From: Rosa chinensis
Taxonomy: Eukaryota; Streptophyta; Magnoliopsida; Rosales; Rosaceae
Direction of reading: 5' to 3'
Length of the DNA: 64,000 nt
Assembly: GCF_002994745.2 (NCBI RefSeq)
Contig: NC_037092.1
Span: 83,868,824-83,932,823, forward strand
In this document: positions 63,659 to 64,000 of the stretch, piece by piece
How positions within the stretch are numbered: the first letter of the stretch is position 1
How the letters are laid out: each line of letters begins with the position of its first letter
Translations under genes and position numbers: made by a program
Notes under the pieces: generated by a model
Database searches by the model: none
What the model saw: only the letters and a program-made list of their open reading frames with translations
What the model was told of the DNA's origin: nothing

Positions 63659-64000
63659 GGCCCTTCCTATGAAGGATACCTTTAACATGTGTTTGCTTAT
63701 ATATTCTTATGTACGTCACTTGTTGTATTTGGTACCAACCACAAAAACAGTGGTCCATATATATGAGCTAACAAGTAACAACATATAGCATAGCATACAT
63801 AATTATCTGAATCTGACCTTGTTAGTGAAGAAGACCCTCTTGGCTGGATTGTCATACTTGGAGTGGATCCATGAATTACAACTGAGGAGTACAGGGCTAT
63901 TAGGCAAGCCATCCAGGACAATATCCTTGAGATGCATCTCCTTGTGATGCTCATTCTCTATTAAAATGGCTCCCACTTCCCCAAAATCTAATGGAACTTT
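59495..64000 (-). CDS. 13-lipoxygenase (LOX2-type, plastidic), 5' end outside the window
   Basis: Oxygenates linoleic/linolenic acid at C-13, the first step of jasmonate and green-leaf-volatile synthesis, usually in plastids. Exons, minus strand: 63818 to beyond 64000, 62511-62751, 62059-62376, 61829-61914, 61338-61448, 60811-61112, 60441-60707, 59495-60254. They total 2268 nt, 755 aa, with all phases joining. The N-terminal about 150 residues (transit peptide and first PLAT strands) lie outside. The PLAT end is followed by the iron-binding domain: two His in GYHQLVSHW, His and Asn in [12 protein letters not shown], and the C-terminal Ile of GVPYSISI. The Ser-Phe pair in ETSFSPRKY fits 13- rather than 9-regiospecificity (Cys/Ser-Phe versus Thr-Val, family knowledge). 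No lesion is seen in the visible part. The 3' end is duplicated at 53041-53143. Confidence 0.94.
61139..61180. repeat. Poly-A/T run in a lipoxygenase intron
   Basis: An oligo-T run followed by about 25 A in the intron between the exons at 61338-61448 and 60811-61112. Simple sequence only. Confidence 0.8.
62854..63210. mobile_element. Foldback MITE, copy 1, in lipoxygenase intron
   Basis: The arm 'ggtctcatatccacatctcg ... gatcatctctgcaaa' on the left recurs inverted on the right ('gcagagatgatctatacatt ... gatgtggatatgagacc'), arms about 110 bp. The outer left end is tatctagagtgagg; the outer right end has decayed into (ta)n. No coding sequence. Confidence 0.8.
63239..63607. mobile_element. 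Foldback MITE, copy 2, in lipoxygenase intron, inverted
   Basis: Same family as 62854-63210. Its core (ttaagcgagttagatacct) is the reverse complement of the core of copy 1 (ggtatctaactcacttaa), so the two stand in opposite orientation. Its right end, ctcgttctagata, is the complement of copy 1's left end. Confidence 0.8.

Larger units (their letters stand above)
62752..63817. other. Transposon-rich intron of the lipoxygenase gene
   Basis: 1066-bp intron between the PLAT-domain exons. Contains three (ta)n tracts (about 62814-62850, 63185-63238, 63608-63654) and two foldback MITE copies. Splice sites on the minus strand (gtcag donor at 63817, cag acceptor at 62752) are intact. Confidence 0.85.

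Overview
The window is nuclear DNA of a flowering plant. Its real genes are split by short AT-rich GT-AG introns, and most of the rest is stacked transposable elements. The two GH1 beta-glucosidases resemble the rosaceous cyanogenic-type clade, so a rosid and perhaps a Rosaceae member is my guess, held with low confidence.

Layout. (1) 1041-4104: intact 13-exon GH1 beta-glucosidase, 531 aa. (2) 4699-5984: non-autonomous hAT element. (3) 6467-21874: degenerate Copia element split by a young 10.6-kb non-coding LTR element (8853-19444) lying on the minus strand. (4) 23679-29339: second intact GH1 gene, 523 aa, 12 exons, with a MITE in its large second intron. (5) 29547-29767: tRNA-derived SINE. 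(6) about 31751-39740: endogenous caulimovirid (plant pararetrovirus) with an uninterrupted 2269-codon polyprotein frame. (7) 40033-51603: chromodomain Gypsy element with LTRs identical by eye. Inside its gag-pol lies a 5.6-kb piece of another LTR element that has a primer-binding site and one LTR but no 5' LTR, between 37-bp direct repeats. (8) 53041-53143 and 53476-53869: fragments of a lipoxygenase 3' end and of a FAR1-type gene. (9) 55427-59087: lipoxygenase downstream DNA carrying a triple nest (hAT, hAT, foldback MITE) and a solo LTR. (10) 59495 to beyond 64000, minus strand: 13-lipoxygenase, 8 exons and 755 codons in view, 5' end outside the window.

Segmental duplication. The flank downstream of the lipoxygenase, plus its last about 100 coding bases, occurs twice: copy A at about 31367-53145 and copy B at about 55427-59627. 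Each copy shows the empty site for insertions in the other, so the pararetrovirus, the Gypsy element, the hAT nest and the solo LTR can be ordered after the duplication.

How the genes work together. The host genes are typical defence and wound-response enzymes: glucosidases that release aglycones from stored glucosides, and a plastid-type 13-LOX that starts oxylipin synthesis. Nothing in the sequence shows that they are co-regulated. The strongest candidates for something undescribed are the one-LTR insertion, which has exactly the structure of a reverse-transcription intermediate, and the caulimovirid polyprotein with its extra Cys/His motif and 430-residue C-terminal extension.
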